The notes under the pieces: model-generated
Told to the model about the DNA's origin: nothing
Seen by the model: only the letters and a program-made list of their open reading frames with translations
Databases searched by the model: none
Shown: positions 37,652 to 46,402 of the stretch, piece by piece
Numbering within the stretch: position 1 is the stretch's first letter
Layout: each line of letters opens with the position of its first letter
Made by a program: the position numbers and the translations under genes
NCBI GenBank assembly: GCA_020628935.1
Contig: JAHDEG010000003.1
Coordinates: forward strand, 1-64,000
DNA from: Flavobacteriales bacterium
Lineage (GTDB): Bacteria > Bacteroidota > Bacteroidia > Flavobacteriales_G > JALEGO01
DNA: 64,000 bases
Direction of reading: 5' to 3'

Positions 37652-37999
37652 TTACCAATTCTTTTGAATAGCCTCTAATTGGTTGTTTTTGAAAATCAGA
37701 GAAATTCTTTCTAACTCAATGGTGTCTTTAGAAAAATCCATTATTTCATAAAAGCCATGATCTGCTAACATAGTCTGAATTTCAGGCTTACTGAAAGCCT
37801 TATTATTATAAAATTCAATGATTTCATGTAAATCGTTATCTGTATTAGAATATCCTTTACTAATGTCATCAATAGTATATGCTTGATCAACATTTACATA
37901 AAATGCATAAATGTTAAAGGCACCAGAAATCATCAGTAAAAATAGGGCGATAACAAATGGCGTTTTCCAAGTTTTTTTTCTAGAATGAGTTGATTTCAT
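37652..37999 (-). CDS. Small single-span membrane protein
   Basis: 115 residues: a basic cytoplasmic start (MKSTHSRKKTWKTP), one span (VIALFLLMISGAFNIYAFYV) and a soluble region of about 80 residues (GYSNTDNDLHEIIEFYNNKAF). No family recognised. It starts seven bases after the stop of the barrel protein gene at 38006, so it belongs to that small minus-strand operon. Confidence 0.6.
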   Translation of the reverse strand: MKSTHSRKKTWKTPFVIALFLLMISGAFNIYAFYVNVDQAYTIDDISKGYSNTDNDLHEIIEFYNNKAFSKPEIQTMLADHGFYEIMDFSKDTIELERISLIFKNNQLEAIQKNW

Positions 38000-38005
38000 G
38001 ATTTT

Positions 38006-38494
38006 TTAAAAAATATAACGCACCGAGAGAGCTGCTTCATCTCCTCTTGCGTAAAAATAGGTGCCAAAATTTATTGCTGGTTTGTAATCTAAAGAAATAT
38101 TTATCGGAATTTCTTCAATATTATATTCTATTCCAATAATACCATCTATCCCTATCGCTGTGTGTTGTTCGTCAAAAGGCCCAAATCTTCCGCTATAAAA
38201 CCCTACATGACCACCAACACCATAATACCAGTCAAGCCTGTCAACATCAAAGGCATTACTTTTGCTAATTTCATATAAACCGGTTACAGAAAAGCCAGCC
38301 CACCTTGATCCTACAATTAATTCAACAGCTTTGTTTCCGTTAAAAAAATGCTTTAGTGTTATTGCAGAGGGTAATCCTCCCCTTAAACCTATACCTGTTT
38401 TATAGTCTTGGGCAGATAGTTTGCCCGTGCCCAAGACTATAGCTAGTATGCCTATTTTAAAAACGTTATTCACAAATCCAGCCGTTTGCTTCAT
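38006..38494 (-). CDS. Small outer-membrane barrel-like protein
   Basis: About 162 residues with a signal peptide (ending KLSAQ near residue 30) and alternating beta strands rich in Gly and aromatics (TGIGLRGGLPSAITLKHFF, WAGFSVTGLYEI, YYGVGGHVGFYSG), ending in RYIF, the Phe-ended signal of outer-membrane barrels. An eight-stranded barrel is plausible; function unknown. Start: the ATG at 38494 overlaps the preceding lipoprotein gene by 29 bases; a GTG at 38473 overlaps by only eight and keeps the signal peptide core. The signal-peptide codons contain a strong hairpin. Confidence 0.65.
   Translation of the reverse strand: MKQTAGFVNNVFKIGILAIVLGTGKLSAQDYKTGIGLRGGLPSAITLKHFFNGNKAVELIVGSRWAGFSVTGLYEISKSNAFDVDRLDWYYGVGGHVGFYSGRFGPFDEQHTAIGIDGIIGIEYNIEEIPINISLDYKPAINFGTYFYARGDEAALSVRYIF
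38401..38441. repeat. 13-base perfect inverted repeat inside the signal-peptide codons
   Basis: TATAGTCTTGGGC (38401-38413) and its exact complement GCCCAAGACTATA (38429-38441), separated by 15 bases. It lies inside the barrel gene at 38006-38494 and would form a stable mRNA hairpin 50-90 bases after the ATG. Confidence 0.8.
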
Positions 38495-38678
38495 ATGTTT
38501 CTATTTGGTTTTTGTAAATTCTACCACTATTACAAACCTCTTCTGTAATTGTACTATCTGCAATGTCTTCAAAAGTATAGGTGCAATTGCTACATTTATT
38601 GCATGAGCTTACTGAAATTGTAAGTATTGTAATGGCTACAACCGAAAATGATTTAATTATTGTATTCATAGTTCTCAT
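38466..38678 (-). CDS. Small Cys-rich lipoprotein
   Basis: 70 residues with a lipoprotein signal (VSSC, acylated Cys near residue 26; start ATG at 38678 or 38669). The mature part of about 45 residues has further Cys in CNKCSNCTYTF, EEVCNSG and WICE, suggesting two disulphides or a metal site. No family recognised. It overlaps the barrel gene downstream, so the two are probably translated together. Confidence 0.6.
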   Translation of the reverse strand: MRTMNTIIKSFSVVAITILTISVSSCNKCSNCTYTFEDIADSTITEEVCNSGRIYKNQIETYEANGWICE

Positions 38679-38695
38679 TTTGTTTTGTTATTTTT

Positions 38696-40378
38696 TTACT
38701 TCTTTACTTCTTCTGTTCTTAAAGCTCTTCTTAATATTTTCCCTACGTTGGTTTTGGGCAATTCTTTTTTGAATTCTATATGCCTTGGTCTTTTATATCC
38801 TGTAAGGTTTTCTTTGCAAAAAGCAGATAATTCTTTTTCAGTTAACGATTTATCTTTTTTAACTACAAATATTTTAACCACCTCACCTGAGTGTTCGTCT
38901 GGCTCACCAATAGCGGCTACTTCTAACACCTTAGGGTGAGAGGCTACCACATCTTCTATTTCGTTAGGGTAAACATTAAACCCAGAAACCAAAATCATAT
39001 CTTTTTTACGATCAACAATCTTAAAAAAGCCTTTATCTAGCATCATTCCTATATCACCAGTAAACAACCAACCATCGTTAGTTAATACTTTAGCAGTTTC
39101 TTCAGGCCTGTTGTAATACCCTTTCATAATTTGTGGGCCCTTAGCTTGAATTTCTCCAACTTCACCCTTAGGTAATGGGTTGCCGTTTTCGTCAACTATT
39201 CTAACATTGGTGCTAGGAGCTGGCATACCTATTGTTCCAATTTGGTATGTGTCGTCTAACGGATTACATGTTATAATTGGCGATGCTTCTGTCATTCCAT
39301 ATCCTTCAGAAAGAGTACATCCCGTAACTTTTTTCCATTTTTCTGCTACCGAAAGCTGAATGGCCATAGCGCCACCAACGGTTATTTTTAGTTGACTAAA
39401 GTCGCTGCTGGCAAAATCTTTGTGATTTAAAAGCGCGTTAAACAGCGTGTTTACACCTGTTAATAAATTAACCTTATGCTTTTTAAATTCCTTAATAACC
39501 GAACCTAAATCACGTGCATTTGTAACTAAAACAGTTAAAGAGCCCGCGCTAAATAAGCCAAAGCAGTTTACTGTAAGTGCAAATATATGGTACATTGGTA
39601 ATGGAGAGAGTGCCACGTTTTGCTTATCATGATGCATAAATGGCCATAACATGGCTCGCATCTGCTGTAAGTTAGCCACAATGTTTCTGTTTGTTAACTC
39701 TGCACCTTTGGCAACCCCTGTTGTACCACCTGTGTATTGTAAGAAAATAGTATCATCTAACTTTCCTTCCAGCTTAGGTAGAGAGTATTTTTTACCCTCA
39801 TTAACAGCTGCCTTAAAGTTAACAGCCTGAGGTAAATTGTAACTAGGAACCATTCGTTTTATGTTACGAACAGCAAAGTTTACAATTCCACCTTTAATTG
39901 CCCCTAAATACTCGCCAATACTGGTAGTAAGTACATGTTCTATTTTGGTATCTTTAATTACTTTTTCTAGGTTAGATGCAAAGTTTTCACATATAACAAT
40001 AGCCTTAACTCCTGAATCGGTAAATTGATGCTTCATTTCACGAGGCGTATACAAAGGGTTTGTGTTTACTATGGTTAACCCCGCCTTTAAAGCGCCAAAT
40101 AGTGCAATTGGGTATTGCAATAAATTTGGCATCATAAGCGCAATTTTATCACCTTTACCCAGACCTAAATTATGCAAATAACATGCAAATTGATGCGCTA
40201 AATTATCAAGCTCACCAAAGGTTATAGACTTATCCATACAAGAAAACGCTGGCCTGTCTTTATATTTTTTTAGCGAGTCATCAAGCAGATCATACAAGGT
40301 GTTGTAAGCATCAGGATCAATATTAGCTGGTACTCCTTTTGGAAAATTTGCTAACCATGGTTTTTCATCATTACTCAT
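38696..40378 (-). CDS. fadD: Long-chain fatty-acid-CoA ligase
   Basis: 560 residues, ANL superfamily. The ATP/AMP signature is YTGGTTGVAKGAELTNRN near 215-232. The adenylate-binding block is SEGYGMTEASPI, the hinge is IVDRKKDMILVSGFNVYP, and the catalytic Lys is near the end in KTNVGKILRRALR. It activates long-chain fatty acids to acyl-CoA at the inner membrane. A -7 box TATATTTG at 40410-40403 lies upstream on the minus strand without a clear -33. Confidence 0.94.
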   Translation of the reverse strand: MSNDEKPWLANFPKGVPANIDPDAYNTLYDLLDDSLKKYKDRPAFSCMDKSITFGELDNLAHQFACYLHNLGLGKGDKIALMMPNLLQYPIALFGALKAGLTIVNTNPLYTPREMKHQFTDSGVKAIVICENFASNLEKVIKDTKIEHVLTTSIGEYLGAIKGGIVNFAVRNIKRMVPSYNLPQAVNFKAAVNEGKKYSLPKLEGKLDDTIFLQYTGGTTGVAKGAELTNRNIVANLQQMRAMLWPFMHHDKQNVALSPLPMYHIFALTVNCFGLFSAGSLTVLVTNARDLGSVIKEFKKHKVNLLTGVNTLFNALLNHKDFASSDFSQLKITVGGAMAIQLSVAEKWKKVTGCTLSEGYGMTEASPIITCNPLDDTYQIGTIGMPAPSTNVRIVDENGNPLPKGEVGEIQAKGPQIMKGYYNRPEETAKVLTNDGWLFTGDIGMMLDKGFFKIVDRKKDMILVSGFNVYPNEIEDVVASHPKVLEVAAIGEPDEHSGEVVKIFVVKKDKSLTEKELSAFCKENLTGYKRPRHIEFKKELPKTNVGKILRRALRTEEVKK

Positions 40379-40481
40379 ACGAATTCAGTTTTATAAGGGT
40401 CTCAAATATATAAGTTTTTATGTAAAGCGTAAACCTGCATTCCACTATTAGTTTACTTGTTTTTTATTAACCTAAATATAA

Positions 40482-40575
40482 TGGGCGTTGTAGCTCATAA
40501 AATCGCTCAACACTCATTGTATTTAGCTAAACAAAAACCCAGCAAAGCTAGTCGTTTCATTCAGGGCTAATGGTT
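40482..40575 (+). repeat. Dispersed intergenic repeat, copy R5
   Basis: GTTGTAGCTC...ATCGCTCA (40487-40509) matches the core of the family, and CAAAGCTAGTCGTTTCATTC with AGGGCTAATGG (40543-40572) matches the tail of R1 and R2. The tail covers the last codons and stop of the aminotransferase gene (minus strand), whose C-terminal Ser-Pro-Glu is thus encoded by the repeat. Confidence 0.55.
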
Positions 40576-41633
40576 TTAATTAATAAATCAACATCGTTTT
40601 TAGTGTTATAAAAGTAAGGGCTTATTCTTATACTTTCTGATCTGTAGGTTGTTATAATATTTTTAGAGTTAAGTTTATTAAACATTTTTTCGTTAGCCGT
40701 AACAGAAACAATACCTAACCTGTGCTGCTTTTGAAAATCGCCAATCACGGGAAGTCCATTTTTTTTAAGTTCGTTTAGTAAATAATTAATAAGCTCAGTG
40801 GTTGCGATTCTTGCTTTTTCAAGCGAATACTCTTGTAATAGTTTAATACTTTTAGTTAGTGCTATAAGTGGTGCATAATTAATATGACCTGGCTCAAAAC
40901 TTTGCATTGAAGGATTGTATTTTGGGGTTGATCCTTCAAAGTTTAAACTGCCATAGCCAGCTATTCGCGGGGTTATTCTTGCAAAAAATGAAGGGTTTAC
41001 GTAAGTGAAAGCAACCCCGAAACCTCCCATTAACCATTTGTAGCCACTACTTATATATACATCTACATTGCTTTGTTTAACATTTACTTCAGCCATACCC
41101 AAAGCCTGAGTACCATCCACCAGTAATATACAATTGTGTTTTTTGCATATTACTCCCAATTCTTTTAATTGTATGGTGTAGCCCGATTTAAATTGTGTTT
41201 GACTTATCGCTAAAAGTTCAATGTTTTTATCAATAATTAAGTGTTCTATTTCTTTAATTTTAATGGTGTGCTCATTATTTTTTGAAATATAGTTTACTTC
41301 AAAACCATTTAACTCAAAAGGTTTATTCAAAGACGGATAATCATCCTCATATAAAAGAACTCTGTTATGTTTTTTTAAAGACGGAATAAGATAATTAATA
41401 GCCGTTGAAAAATTGGCAGTGAAGGCTAGTTCGTTTGGTTCACAATTTATTAACCCCGAAACCGCTTCCTTGGCTTGCGGTAAAATGGTTTCAAAAACGT
41501 CAAACATTATTTTTCCGCCAATACGTTGTTGCTTATTTAAATAATTTATTTTTTCATTAAAACTTTCGTTGGGTATAAGCCCAACACTTGCGGTGTTCAG
41601 GTAAGTATGCTCATTTAAAAACTCAAAAGTCAT
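40557..41633 (-). CDS. Class V aminotransferase / cysteine desulfurase-like PLP enzyme
   Basis: 358 residues. Fold type I PLP enzyme of the class V group with the cofactor Lys in SSGYKWLMGG near 198 and the Asp that contacts the pyridine nitrogen in LLVDGTQALGMAEV. The N-terminus HTYLNTASVGLIPNES is typical of isopenicillin-N epimerase-like members. Substrate not predictable: neither the IscS active-site Cys loop nor a kynureninase signature is seen. The 3' end lies in repeat R5. It is a single gene, divergent from 41745. Confidence 0.85.
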   Translation of the reverse strand: MTFEFLNEHTYLNTASVGLIPNESFNEKINYLNKQQRIGGKIMFDVFETILPQAKEAVSGLINCEPNELAFTANFSTAINYLIPSLKKHNRVLLYEDDYPSLNKPFELNGFEVNYISKNNEHTIKIKEIEHLIIDKNIELLAISQTQFKSGYTIQLKELGVICKKHNCILLVDGTQALGMAEVNVKQSNVDVYISSGYKWLMGGFGVAFTYVNPSFFARITPRIAGYGSLNFEGSTPKYNPSMQSFEPGHINYAPLIALTKSIKLLQEYSLEKARIATTELINYLLNELKKNGLPVIGDFQKQHRLGIVSVTANEKMFNKLNSKNIITTYRSESIRISPYFYNTKNDVDLLIKTISPE

Positions 41634-41744
41634 ATTTGTTTTTTTAGATATTTAAAGGTATTGTTTATTTCATAATTCGTTAATCCTCTCTTAAAAACCA
41701 AATTCATTGGTATTATACATAATTTAGTAGTTCAAAATAAAACT

Positions 41745-43064
41745 ATGCGAATTCATTTGTTAGTACTTCTAGTATTTATTATTTCTTTTTGTAGCAACGA
41801 CCCTAAGCCACCAGTAAAAAAAACTCATAATACTTTTTTTGAGGCCTCAATTACTGAGCTAACAGAAAAAGAATACCCTGACGACCCCGATATTGCTTTA
41901 AGAGGAAAAAATTATGGTAAGCTCAAGTTTTCTAGAGTTCAGTTACACCCACTGAATGCTGATGAATTTAGACTGGTATTAGTTCCTGCAAATTTAAGCA
42001 CAGATACTATAACATTTCCTAAGCTTAAAATAACCGAATGGATACCAACTGTGCCAGAGCATATTAGACAAGATGAATATTTATCTAAAATTAGTTGTGT
42101 GAATTTAGAGTGGAATCGCCAGCAAGTACGGTTTGATGATAGTTCATTTTTTTATATTCCAGAAGGACAAACCAAACAGCTTGTTTCTAGAATAGATCTC
42201 GCTAGAAACTGCCTTAGTACTAAGTTGTGGGAGATAATTATGTATGAAAACGAGAATGAATTTAACAAGCCTCTATACCATGGTTGGTTTGATTTTCCGA
42301 TGGAATTATTTTCTAAATTGTTTGAATATAAAAACGGGTTTCCTTTCTCTAAGTTTGAAGAGTACTTAATTGACTGGAAAGACCCTGAATCGCAAATAAT
42401 TGATTTAAATAAACTTAGAATAGCTACTAATGAAGCTGAGCTTACTTTTTCTGACAGAAACAATAAAATGTATAGTTTGAAGGGTGAGCGTAAGAAAAAA
42501 TTTCAAAATATAATTTACCCGAAAAACCCTAGAAGCATAAATGATTTCTTAACAGACTCTACTTTGTTTGCTACATTTACTCCCCCGGGGTTTTATAACA
42601 CAGCTGATCCCCGTAAAACCGAATTGGGCCGATTACGTAAACTTGTAAAGGTGATAGGTAGGGGTGGTGAACTAGACGGAATGACCGGTAAATTTAAAGA
42701 AATTGAGCTTGTGTTTAATTCTTTATCTGATTCCCTTACTACAAAAATTGTCTTGGGTGGTTTTGATATAAGTAAAGTACCTACATTACCAGATTCTTTA
42801 GCCCATAGAGGATATCAGATGCCTATGGGAATTGGAAATCATTCTTTTTATGAATCATATACAAAAGCATTGAAAAATCCTTCTGAAACAAACCATTACT
42901 ATGGTTTAATACTCGATAAAGATGAGAATTGGCTAGATAGTCACAAAATTGGTATTGACGGCCCGCTAATGTATTTTAATGAAGCTGGAGATCTGAACTT
43001 ATTATTATTGTCTTTTGAGCGGCATGCGATAGTTGGCCATTATGTTATTAAGTACCAACGCTAA
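41745..43064 (+). CDS. Lipoprotein of unknown function
   Basis: 439 residues with a short lipoprotein signal (IISFC, acylated Cys near residue 16). The mature protein has no membrane spans and is mostly beta-rich with several Trp/Pro-rich blocks (GWFDFPMELFSKLFEY, FATFTPPGFYNTADPRK). No family recognised. Its stop overlaps the convergent gene at 43061 by four bases. Intact, with codon use like its neighbours. Confidence 0.75.
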   Translation: MRIHLLVLLVFIISFCSNDPKPPVKKTHNTFFEASITELTEKEYPDDPDIALRGKNYGKLKFSRVQLHPLNADEFRLVLVPANLSTDTITFPKLKITEWIPTVPEHIRQDEYLSKISCVNLEWNRQQVRFDDSSFFYIPEGQTKQLVSRIDLARNCLSTKLWEIIMYENENEFNKPLYHGWFDFPMELFSKLFEYKNGFPFSKFEEYLIDWKDPESQIIDLNKLRIATNEAELTFSDRNNKMYSLKGERKKKFQNIIYPKNPRSINDFLTDSTLFATFTPPGFYNTADPRKTELGRLRKLVKVIGRGGELDGMTGKFKEIELVFNSLSDSLTTKIVLGGFDISKVPTLPDSLAHRGYQMPMGIGNHSFYESYTKALKNPSETNHYYGLILDKDENWLDSHKIGIDGPLMYFNEAGDLNLLLLSFERHAIVGHYVIKYQR

Positions 43065-43633
43065 AAAAAATAATTTATCCTAAACGTTGTGCCCAACCGC
43101 TGTGGTTTAGCTAATTTAAAAGAATTACCGGTATCAATTTCTGTATACTCTAAGTCGTATAGTAGGTTGTAATTTAGCAATAGGGTAGCTCCCAATCCTC
43201 CAAAACCTACGTAATTTACCCCTGCAAGTGCTTGAGAGAAATAGCCTTTTGTTCGGGTATCTAATCCGTATGTGTTTTTTTCGGTATAATACTGTAAATT
43301 AACTTCAACCACAGGCGATATTTGATTGTTTAATATATAATAAGTAGCTTGAGGGCCAAATGAGTAGGTTTGATTTCCGAAGCCTATGTTTGCAAATCCT
43401 GTTCCGGCAACTGCTAAGCGGTTTATTACGAACTTACCATAAGTTCCAACTGCGTTTACATTCCAAAACTGTCCGAAAAAATTACCTCCAACAAAGCCAC
43501 CAACAACAGTGTTTCCTTTGCTATACGGTCCGTTTGAATTGTCTTCACTGGTTTCTATAGGCTCTCTTGCTTGTGAGAAGCTCGTGTTTGATATAATTAT
43601 CAGACCTATTATGGCTACTAAAAACTTATTCAT
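43061..43633 (-). CDS. Outer-membrane barrel-like protein
   Basis: 190 residues with a signal peptide (ending SFSQA, about residue 21) and beta-hairpin repeats (VGGFVGGNFFGQFWNVNAVG, NRLAVAGTGFANIGFGN, FGPQATYYI), ending RINYFF with the terminal Phe of outer-membrane proteins. It shares its upstream region with the divergent lipoprotein-Fur unit, which carries a palindrome, so joint metal-dependent control is possible but unproven. Confidence 0.7.
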   Translation of the reverse strand: MNKFLVAIIGLIIISNTSFSQAREPIETSEDNSNGPYSKGNTVVGGFVGGNFFGQFWNVNAVGTYGKFVINRLAVAGTGFANIGFGNQTYSFGPQATYYILNNQISPVVEVNLQYYTEKNTYGLDTRTKGYFSQALAGVNYVGFGGLGATLLLNYNLLYDLEYTEIDTGNSFKLAKPQRLGTTFRINYFF

Positions 43634-43689
43634 TTATTAAAGTTAATTATTAATGGCTAACATAATAATTAAATTAGGATAGTGTTTTA

Positions 43690-43720
43690 TTGCAACATTG
43701 TTGCGGTATTTGTATTTTTG
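43690..43720 (+). promoter_or_regulatory. Promoter with internal palindrome before the lipoprotein-Fur unit
   Basis: TTG (43690-43692), 20-base spacer and TATTTTTG (43713-43720) match the consensus. The 13-base palindrome GCAACA-T-TGTTGC lies at 43692-43704 between the two elements. A repressor bound there would block transcription. The odd-centred dyad is of the type used by Fur-superfamily repressors, and a Fur-family gene is the second gene of the unit, so autoregulation is the simplest guess. Confidence 0.6.
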
Positions 43721-43742
43721 AAAAAATAATTTATGACCAACT

Positions 43743-44315
43743 ATGATAAATAAGACAATTCTATTCGCTATTATATTTTTTGTTTTTATTGCTACTGCGT
43801 GTAAAAAGGATGAACCTAAAGACCCTGTAATACCCAATGAAGGGGAGTTAATTACAAAACTAGTGTACACTTTAACGCCTGTTGATAGTGGAGAAATAGT
43901 TCAGTTTATTTTTAACGATATTGATGGTGATGGCGGAGTAAGCCCAGTTATTACTACTGATACCTTGCAAGCAAATAAAGTATATAGTGGTAGTTTAACG
44001 CTTTCAAATGAGATTGCTAATCCTGCAGAAAATATCACCGATGAAATTTTGGACGAAGCAGAAGAACATCAAGTTTTTTATATATTTTCAAATTCAGCTA
44101 TTACGGTAAATTATTCAGATGAAGATGCAAACGGGAATCCTTTAGGGCTTGAAACTACGGTAAATACTTCTAGCCCCGAATCGAGTAGTTTAACCATTAC
44201 CTTAAAGCACGAGCCCAATAAATCTGCAACTAACGTTTCTGAGGGAATTATAGATAATGCTGGTGGAGCGACCGATGTTGAAGTTGTTTTTGATATTATT
44301 GTAAGAGAAAATTAA
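43743..44315 (+). CDS. Lipoprotein with Ig-like/type 1 periplasmic fold, possibly metal-linked
   Basis: 190 residues with lipobox ATAC (Cys near residue 20) and an acidic linker (KKDEPKDPVIPNEGE). A beta-sandwich follows with FNDIDGDGGVSPV (Ca-type acidic loop) and LKHEPNKSATNVSEG. In other Bacteroidota similar lipoproteins lie beside TonB receptors and Fur/Zur genes; here it is 17 bases before a Fur-family gene. A role in metal handling at the periplasmic face is inferred from this context only. Confidence 0.65.
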   Translation: MINKTILFAIIFFVFIATACKKDEPKDPVIPNEGELITKLVYTLTPVDSGEIVQFIFNDIDGDGGVSPVITTDTLQANKVYSGSLTLSNEIANPAENITDEILDEAEEHQVFYIFSNSAITVNYSDEDANGNPLGLETTVNTSSPESSSLTITLKHEPNKSATNVSEGIIDNAGGATDVEVVFDIIVREN

Positions 44316-44332
44316 TTCGTTACTCAATAATA

Positions 44333-44752
44333 ATGACAAGTTCAAAAATTGATTTAAATAAAATACTTAGGTCTGCTAAGCTTAAAGCTACAAAGCCTAG
44401 GTTAGATGTTTTATCAATTATTAATAAGGCAGAAGCTGCTGTTTCTCATTCAGAGATACAAGCTAAACTTGAAAGCTTTGATCGCGTTACTTTGTATAGA
44501 ACATTAAACACGTTAATTGAGAAAGGAATTATTCATAAAGCTCATGTTGAATCAACAGAGGTTTTTTATGCAATGTGTACCACAAGTTGCACTGAAGAGG
44601 GACATAAGCACGAACATATTCATTTTGTGTGTGATAAGTGCGAAGAAGTTACCTGTATAGATTCTGAACCCATTAGTATAAAATTACCAAATCATATAAT
44701 ATCTGAAGTAAGAGTTCAGGCTACGGGTATTTGTGATAAGTGTTTTGTGTAG
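44333..44752 (+). CDS. Fur-family transcriptional regulator
   Basis: 139 residues. The winged-helix DNA-binding part is about 1-75 (KLKATKPRLDVLSIIN, SEIQAKLESFDRVTLYRTLNTLIEKGIIHKA). The metal-binding dimer part has HKHEHIHFVCDKCEEVTCID, with a HxHxHF-type site and a structural CxxC; a second CxxC-like Cys pair is near the end (TGICDKCFV). Members sense Fe, Zn or peroxide. The His-rich block and double CxxC would fit Zur or Fur equally. It is co-transcribed with the lipoprotein, so it may be autoregulated through the palindrome at 43692. Confidence 0.9.
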   Translation: MTSSKIDLNKILRSAKLKATKPRLDVLSIINKAEAAVSHSEIQAKLESFDRVTLYRTLNTLIEKGIIHKAHVESTEVFYAMCTTSCTEEGHKHEHIHFVCDKCEEVTCIDSEPISIKLPNHIISEVRVQATGICDKCFV

Positions 44753-44824
44753 CTTACTCTATACTTTCAAAAATTGAAGAGCTACAAAAAAAATCATGAC
44801 TTCCAGAAATATACATGATAACTT

Positions 44825-46402
44825 CTATTGTATACTCAACACTGTTCTTGCTAAACCTAATAAACTTGGTTCATAAGCCGTTACAGTAGCTAGCACACCA
44901 TATTCGGCTAGCTTTTCAGTAGTTTTTTGACCTATTGAAATTACTTTTTTAGTACTTATATCTTCAGAGTATGTTTCAAAAAAACCTATAACATTAGAAG
45001 GGCTTGTAAATACATAAGTATCATGATTGTTCAGGTTTACCAAGTTCTTTTCAGATTGGGTATTGTAAACTACCACATTAATTACTTGATTACTTTTTAA
45101 TTGTTGTTGTATTGATCGCAAGCTTACTTTTGAGATAGGAAACAAAACGGTTTCAGAACCCAACACTTGTGTACTGAAGGATTTTGCTGATTCCTTAATT
45201 GTTTCATCTGTACCAATAAAAGTAGCGTTTAAGCCATATTTATTAAGCGTTTTTTGAGTGGATGAACCAATAACTCCAATTTTTCTATCACTTACCGCCT
45301 CTGGCTCTATTTTTTTAAAAAAATAATTAACTGAATTTTGGCTTGAAAAAAAAATCCAATCACTGGTAGGTATGTTTATATCAAAATCTACTGCAGATGT
45401 TTTTATGCATGAAGTAAATTGTACATTTTTAGAATATGTTTTTAATAAGGTAGAAAAAACATCGTTATTATCTTCTCTGCTAACAAAAACACTTTGTAAA
45501 GTCTGGTTTGAGCTGTGGAGCTTTAAACCTGATTGAATAAGGTTTTTAGCATTTGTCCCTTTTAAAAATGTTTGTTTTGGAGTTTCCTCCCATTTTTCAG
45601 CCCTTGATATCCAAACTTTATAATCACTTTCATTTTTTTCACAGTAGACACCTAATGGCACCTGACATCCTGCGTTAAAACCCTTTAAAATAGATCTTTC
45701 AATATTTACGGTTTCTTCAGTTGATTTGTCATTTATTACTTGCAATGCATCAAATAACCACTGGTCTTCTTTTCTTATTTGAAGCGCTAGAGCTCCTTGA
45801 GCTGGTGCGGATATGAAGTCTTTTGAATTGAATTTGTGATTAAAAAAAGCGGTTAAATCCAGCTCTAACCTATCTACTCCGGCTTGCGCAAGTACAATGG
45901 CATCAAATTCTCCGTTTGCTAATTTTTGAATTCTTGTAGGTACATTTCCTCTAATATCTTTAATGATAACGTCAGGTCTCATTAATTTTAGCAGAGACTT
46001 TCTTCGTGCGGATGACGTGCCTACTACAGCATCTTTTTTAAGATTCAATGGATTTGTGATATCTACTGCGTTTTTATTTATGAGTAGTAAATCAGCAGAG
46101 CTTGCTCTTTTTCCGGTGGCGGCTATTACAAGTTCAGTTGGTTGTGTTGTTTCTAAATCTTTATATGAATGAACAGCTAAATCAACACTCTTATTTAACA
46201 AGGAGTTTTCTATCTCTTTTGTGAAAAAACCTTTACCCTCAATTTTATCGAAACTAAGGTGTTGAATTTGATCGCCTCTGGTTTTAATAATTTGAATATC
46301 GGCAGCGAGTCCGCATTCTTCTTTTAACAGTTTTTGTACATGTTTTGCCTGCCACAAAGCAAGGTCACTTCCTCTTGAACCTATTATGATTGATTTTTTC
46401 AC
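44825..46402 (-). CDS. hemCD: Fused porphobilinogen deaminase / uroporphyrinogen-III synthase
   Basis: 525 residues. Residues 1 to about 305 are HemC: IGSRGSDLALWQAKHV, HSYKDLETTQP, VGTSSARRKSLL, GNVPTRIQKL and the dipyrromethane-cofactor Cys in GFNAGCQVPLG. Residues about 310-525 are the two-lobed HemD (IFFSSQNSVNYFF, FTSPSNVIGFFETY). The chain makes hydroxymethylbilane and closes it to uroporphyrinogen III. Start: GTG at 46402 overlaps the hemA stop as GTGA, a translational-coupling arrangement. The operon is hemA-hemCD. Confidence 0.93.
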   Translation of the reverse strand: MKKSIIIGSRGSDLALWQAKHVQKLLKEECGLAADIQIIKTRGDQIQHLSFDKIEGKGFFTKEIENSLLNKSVDLAVHSYKDLETTQPTELVIAATGKRASSADLLLINKNAVDITNPLNLKKDAVVGTSSARRKSLLKLMRPDVIIKDIRGNVPTRIQKLANGEFDAIVLAQAGVDRLELDLTAFFNHKFNSKDFISAPAQGALALQIRKEDQWLFDALQVINDKSTEETVNIERSILKGFNAGCQVPLGVYCEKNESDYKVWISRAEKWEETPKQTFLKGTNAKNLIQSGLKLHSSNQTLQSVFVSREDNNDVFSTLLKTYSKNVQFTSCIKTSAVDFDINIPTSDWIFFSSQNSVNYFFKKIEPEAVSDRKIGVIGSSTQKTLNKYGLNATFIGTDETIKESAKSFSTQVLGSETVLFPISKVSLRSIQQQLKSNQVINVVVYNTQSEKNLVNLNNHDTYVFTSPSNVIGFFETYSEDISTKKVISIGQKTTEKLAEYGVLATVTAYEPSLLGLARTVLSIQ

